Of a DNA stretch of 6,664 nucleotides, positions 5,393 through 6,664 are shown one piece after another. The notes under the pieces are model-generated. The model had not been told where the DNA came from. It was given only the letters and a program-made list of their open reading frames with translations, and made no database searches. Numbering within the stretch: the first letter of the stretch is position 1; each line of letters begins with the position of its first letter. The DNA comes from an uncultured Candidatus Saccharibacteria bacterium (GTDB lineage Bacteria > Patescibacteriota > Saccharimonadia > Saccharimonadales > Saccharimonadaceae). The translations under genes were made by a program, and so were the position numbers. Location: positions 1-6,664 of the forward strand of contig CAOQNC010000034.1 of the NCBI GenBank assembly GCA_948511255.1. The letters run 5' to 3'.

Positions 5393-5815
5393 TTAGGGGC
5401 GCGAGGGGTCGTCGAAGATTTCTTCTTTTCGCTCGATGAAATCAATACATTCTTGGAGCTCGACGATTTCTTGGCGGAATTGGTGCTTTCGGGTGTTTAA
5501 GAAAGCCTTGCTGGCTGGACTATGGCTGAGCGAGAGAAACTTCTTAATTTCGGCAGTGCTGAATTTGTGGGTTTTCATGAAAAGAATATCGCTGATCTGG
5601 TCGAGTTGGCCGGGCGTGAAGAGACGGAAGCCGTTTCTAGTATGGCGGGTGCCGGCCATGAGGCGTGAATAGGCGCGGACGCGGCGGGGAGTAATGCGGA
5701 GGAGCGTAGCCACTTGGCGGGTTGTGTAGAGTTTGGGAGTTTGATTCTGACTGGATTCGGCGTTTATGGAGCTGAGATTGTTGACGTTGGCAGGGTTAGT
5801 ATCGTTATTGGTCAT
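5393..5815 (-). CDS. MerR-family transcriptional regulator
   Basis: This encodes 140 residues. After a polar Asn/Ser-rich tail of about 28 residues comes a MerR-type winged helix-turn-helix: LYTTRQVATLLRITPRRVRAY (29-49), then NGFRLFTPGQLDQISDILFM (61-80), which match the helix and wing of the family, followed by KFSTAEIKKFLSL. Residues 105-133 (rich in Glu, Lys and Gln) probably form the antiparallel coiled coil used for dimerisation. No C-terminal effector domain and no metal-binding cysteine cluster are present, since the only cysteine is C123, so the signal is unknown. Its ATG overlaps the stop of the nuclease gene (ATGA), so translation is probably coupled. The two palindromes directly downstream, ahead of the FISUMP promoter, are candidate binding sites. 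Confidence 0.85.
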   Translation of the reverse strand: MTNNDTNPANVNNLSSINAESSQNQTPKLYTTRQVATLLRITPRRVRAYSRLMAGTRHTRNGFRLFTPGQLDQISDILFMKTHKFSTAEIKKFLSLSHSPASKAFLNTRKHQFRQEIVELQECIDFIERKEEIFDDPSRP

Positions 5816-6648
5816 AATTCGACTCCTATGGCCGGCTCGGAGGGGCAGGCGGTTAAAATGTTTTTGATGGCGTCGTGTTCGGCCTGGGTGACCCAGAGGC
5901 GATATTTGTACTTGACGCTGACTTGGCGGGCGACGTATTGACAGCGGAAGGATTTGTTGGCGGGGAGCCAGGTGGCGGCGTCGCCGTCGGACTTTTGCTG
6001 GTTGGCGCTCGAATCGGCGGCGATGAGGTTCAGGGGGTCGGTCGCGAGTTGGTAGCGTTCGTCTTTTGAGAGCTGCTGAGCGCCCTTTTGCCAGGCGTCG
6101 GAGAGGGCGACGATGTGGTCGATTTGGAGGCCTTTGGTGAGCTGGGATTTTTCGGTGAAGGTGAGGGTTTGGCCGGTGTAGGGTTCGATGAAAGTGCCTT
6201 TAACGACTGTGCAGTTGTCTTCGGCGAGGGTGGCGGAGTCGCCAAGCTCGCGTTTGAGGATGATTTGGCGGAGGCTACAGCCGGAGATTTTCGGCCAGTC
6301 GGAGTAGAATTCGTCGCGCGAGTAACCGGTTTTCGGGGCGCGGCCCTTCACGGCGAGCTGTTCGAGAACGTCGAGGGCGAGAGGCGTATTTGAAGAGGAA
6401 GGGTCGGTTGGGGCGGTATTGTCGGAAGGGTTGCTAATTGGGGGCGTTTCTTCGGCGCTGGCGTTATGATCAGGGGCGGTTGCGCTGACCGGGTCGTCGG
6501 CGGGTTCGTAGCTGCCGGGATTGGCGAAGATGAAGCCGAGGGCGACGGCGGTAAGAGCGGCAACGCTGGCGATGCGGCGGGAGCGGTAAGAGGCGTGGCG
6601 AGATTTCGAGGCGGGTGTAGAGGTGGCGCGAGGAGAAGAATTGGTCAT
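5812..6648 (-). CDS. Membrane-anchored or secreted DUF1524/HNH nuclease
   Basis: This encodes 278 residues. Residues 1-25 are polar and basic, 26-43 are a hydrophobic segment (signal anchor or signal peptide), and 44-92 are a Pro/Ser/Thr/Asp-rich spacer outside the membrane. The nuclease domain runs from about 93 to 268: GYSRDEF (108-114), LQIDHIVALSDAW (174-186) with the catalytic D177-H178 pair, DPLNLIA (204-210) with N207, and ANQQKSDGDAATWLP (215-229), the rest of the beta-beta-alpha-metal active site. Four cysteines (124, 146, 236, 268) could form two disulfides, fitting an extracytoplasmic enzyme. The family is DUF1524 (PF07510), and this arrangement is typical of secreted nucleases of actinobacteria. 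Degrading external DNA or RNA would supply nucleotides to an organism that lacks their synthesis; that role is inferred. The start has no ribosome site but lies 6 nt behind TATCAT. The gene ends in TGA overlapping the MerR start. Confidence 0.85.
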   Translation of the reverse strand: MTNSSPRATSTPASKSRHASYRSRRIASVAALTAVALGFIFANPGSYEPADDPVSATAPDHNASAEETPPISNPSDNTAPTDPSSSNTPLALDVLEQLAVKGRAPKTGYSRDEFYSDWPKISGCSLRQIILKRELGDSATLAEDNCTVVKGTFIEPYTGQTLTFTEKSQLTKGLQIDHIVALSDAWQKGAQQLSKDERYQLATDPLNLIAADSSANQQKSDGDAATWLPANKSFRCQYVARQVSVKYKYRLWVTQAEHDAIKNILTACPSEPAIGVEL

Positions 6649-6654
6649 AGATAT

Positions 6655-6660
6655 ATGATA
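6655..6660 (-). promoter_or_regulatory. -10 box of the nuclease-MerR operon (leaderless)
   Basis: The minus strand reads TATCAT followed by six bases and the ATG at 6648, the same spacing as at the ParA gene and the 43-aa gene. No ribosome site is present. Any -35 box lies outside the window. Confidence 0.45.
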
Positions 6661-6664
6661 CTAT

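Overview
The window looks like chromosomal sequence of a Candidatus Saccharibacteria (TM7) or related Patescibacteria member. This rests on an exported FISUMP-type surface protein, a membrane-anchored DUF1524/HNH nuclease of the kind common in actinobacteria (the usual hosts of TM7), short intergenic gaps, and several genes whose start codon sits directly behind a -10 box. The phylum is inferred from gene content; no marker gene is present. All protein genes lie on the minus strand; only a tRNA-Ala gene is on the plus strand. UGA acts as a normal stop (nuclease gene end at 5812), so the UGA=Gly code of Absconditabacteria/Gracilibacteria does not apply.

Layout, in transcription order on the minus strand (high to low coordinates). 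(1) 6648-5393: a two-gene operon, exported DUF1524/HNH nuclease then a MerR-family regulator, joined by an ATGA overlap. (2) 5392-5173: intergenic region with two 24-bp palindromes sharing the same arms, then a strong extended -10 promoter followed at once by a 5'-end hairpin. (3) 5169-3661: a FISUMP surface-protein gene cut by an in-frame TGA at 3823-3825; the last 53 codons remain in frame behind it. (4) 3660-3346: no recognisable gene. (5) 3343-2892: a second copy of the promoter-hairpin cassette, an unassigned stretch, then a 59-codon Asn-rich segment homologous only to the C-terminal end of the FISUMP gene. (6) 2785-2709 (plus strand): tRNA-Ala(GGC) with its own promoter and terminator. 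(7) 2582-1563: an orphan ParA-type ATPase. (8) 1517-1: an operon of a 43-aa acidic protein, a five-helix membrane protein of the CmpB/ABC-transporter type IV family, and a family 2 glycosyltransferase cut by the window edge.

The most striking signal is item 5. Its AAC/AAT codons fall at the positions where the FISUMP gene carries Tyr, Asp, Ser, Thr, Ile or Val, while framework residues are kept. This is the signature of a template repeat of a diversity-generating retroelement (DGR). No reverse transcriptase lies in the window, and synonymous differences show that the local FISUMP gene is not a recently copied target, so the partner genes would have to be elsewhere or lost. The MerR regulator, the palindromes and the duplicated promoter cassette suggest a regulated surface-antigen locus, but that link is inference.
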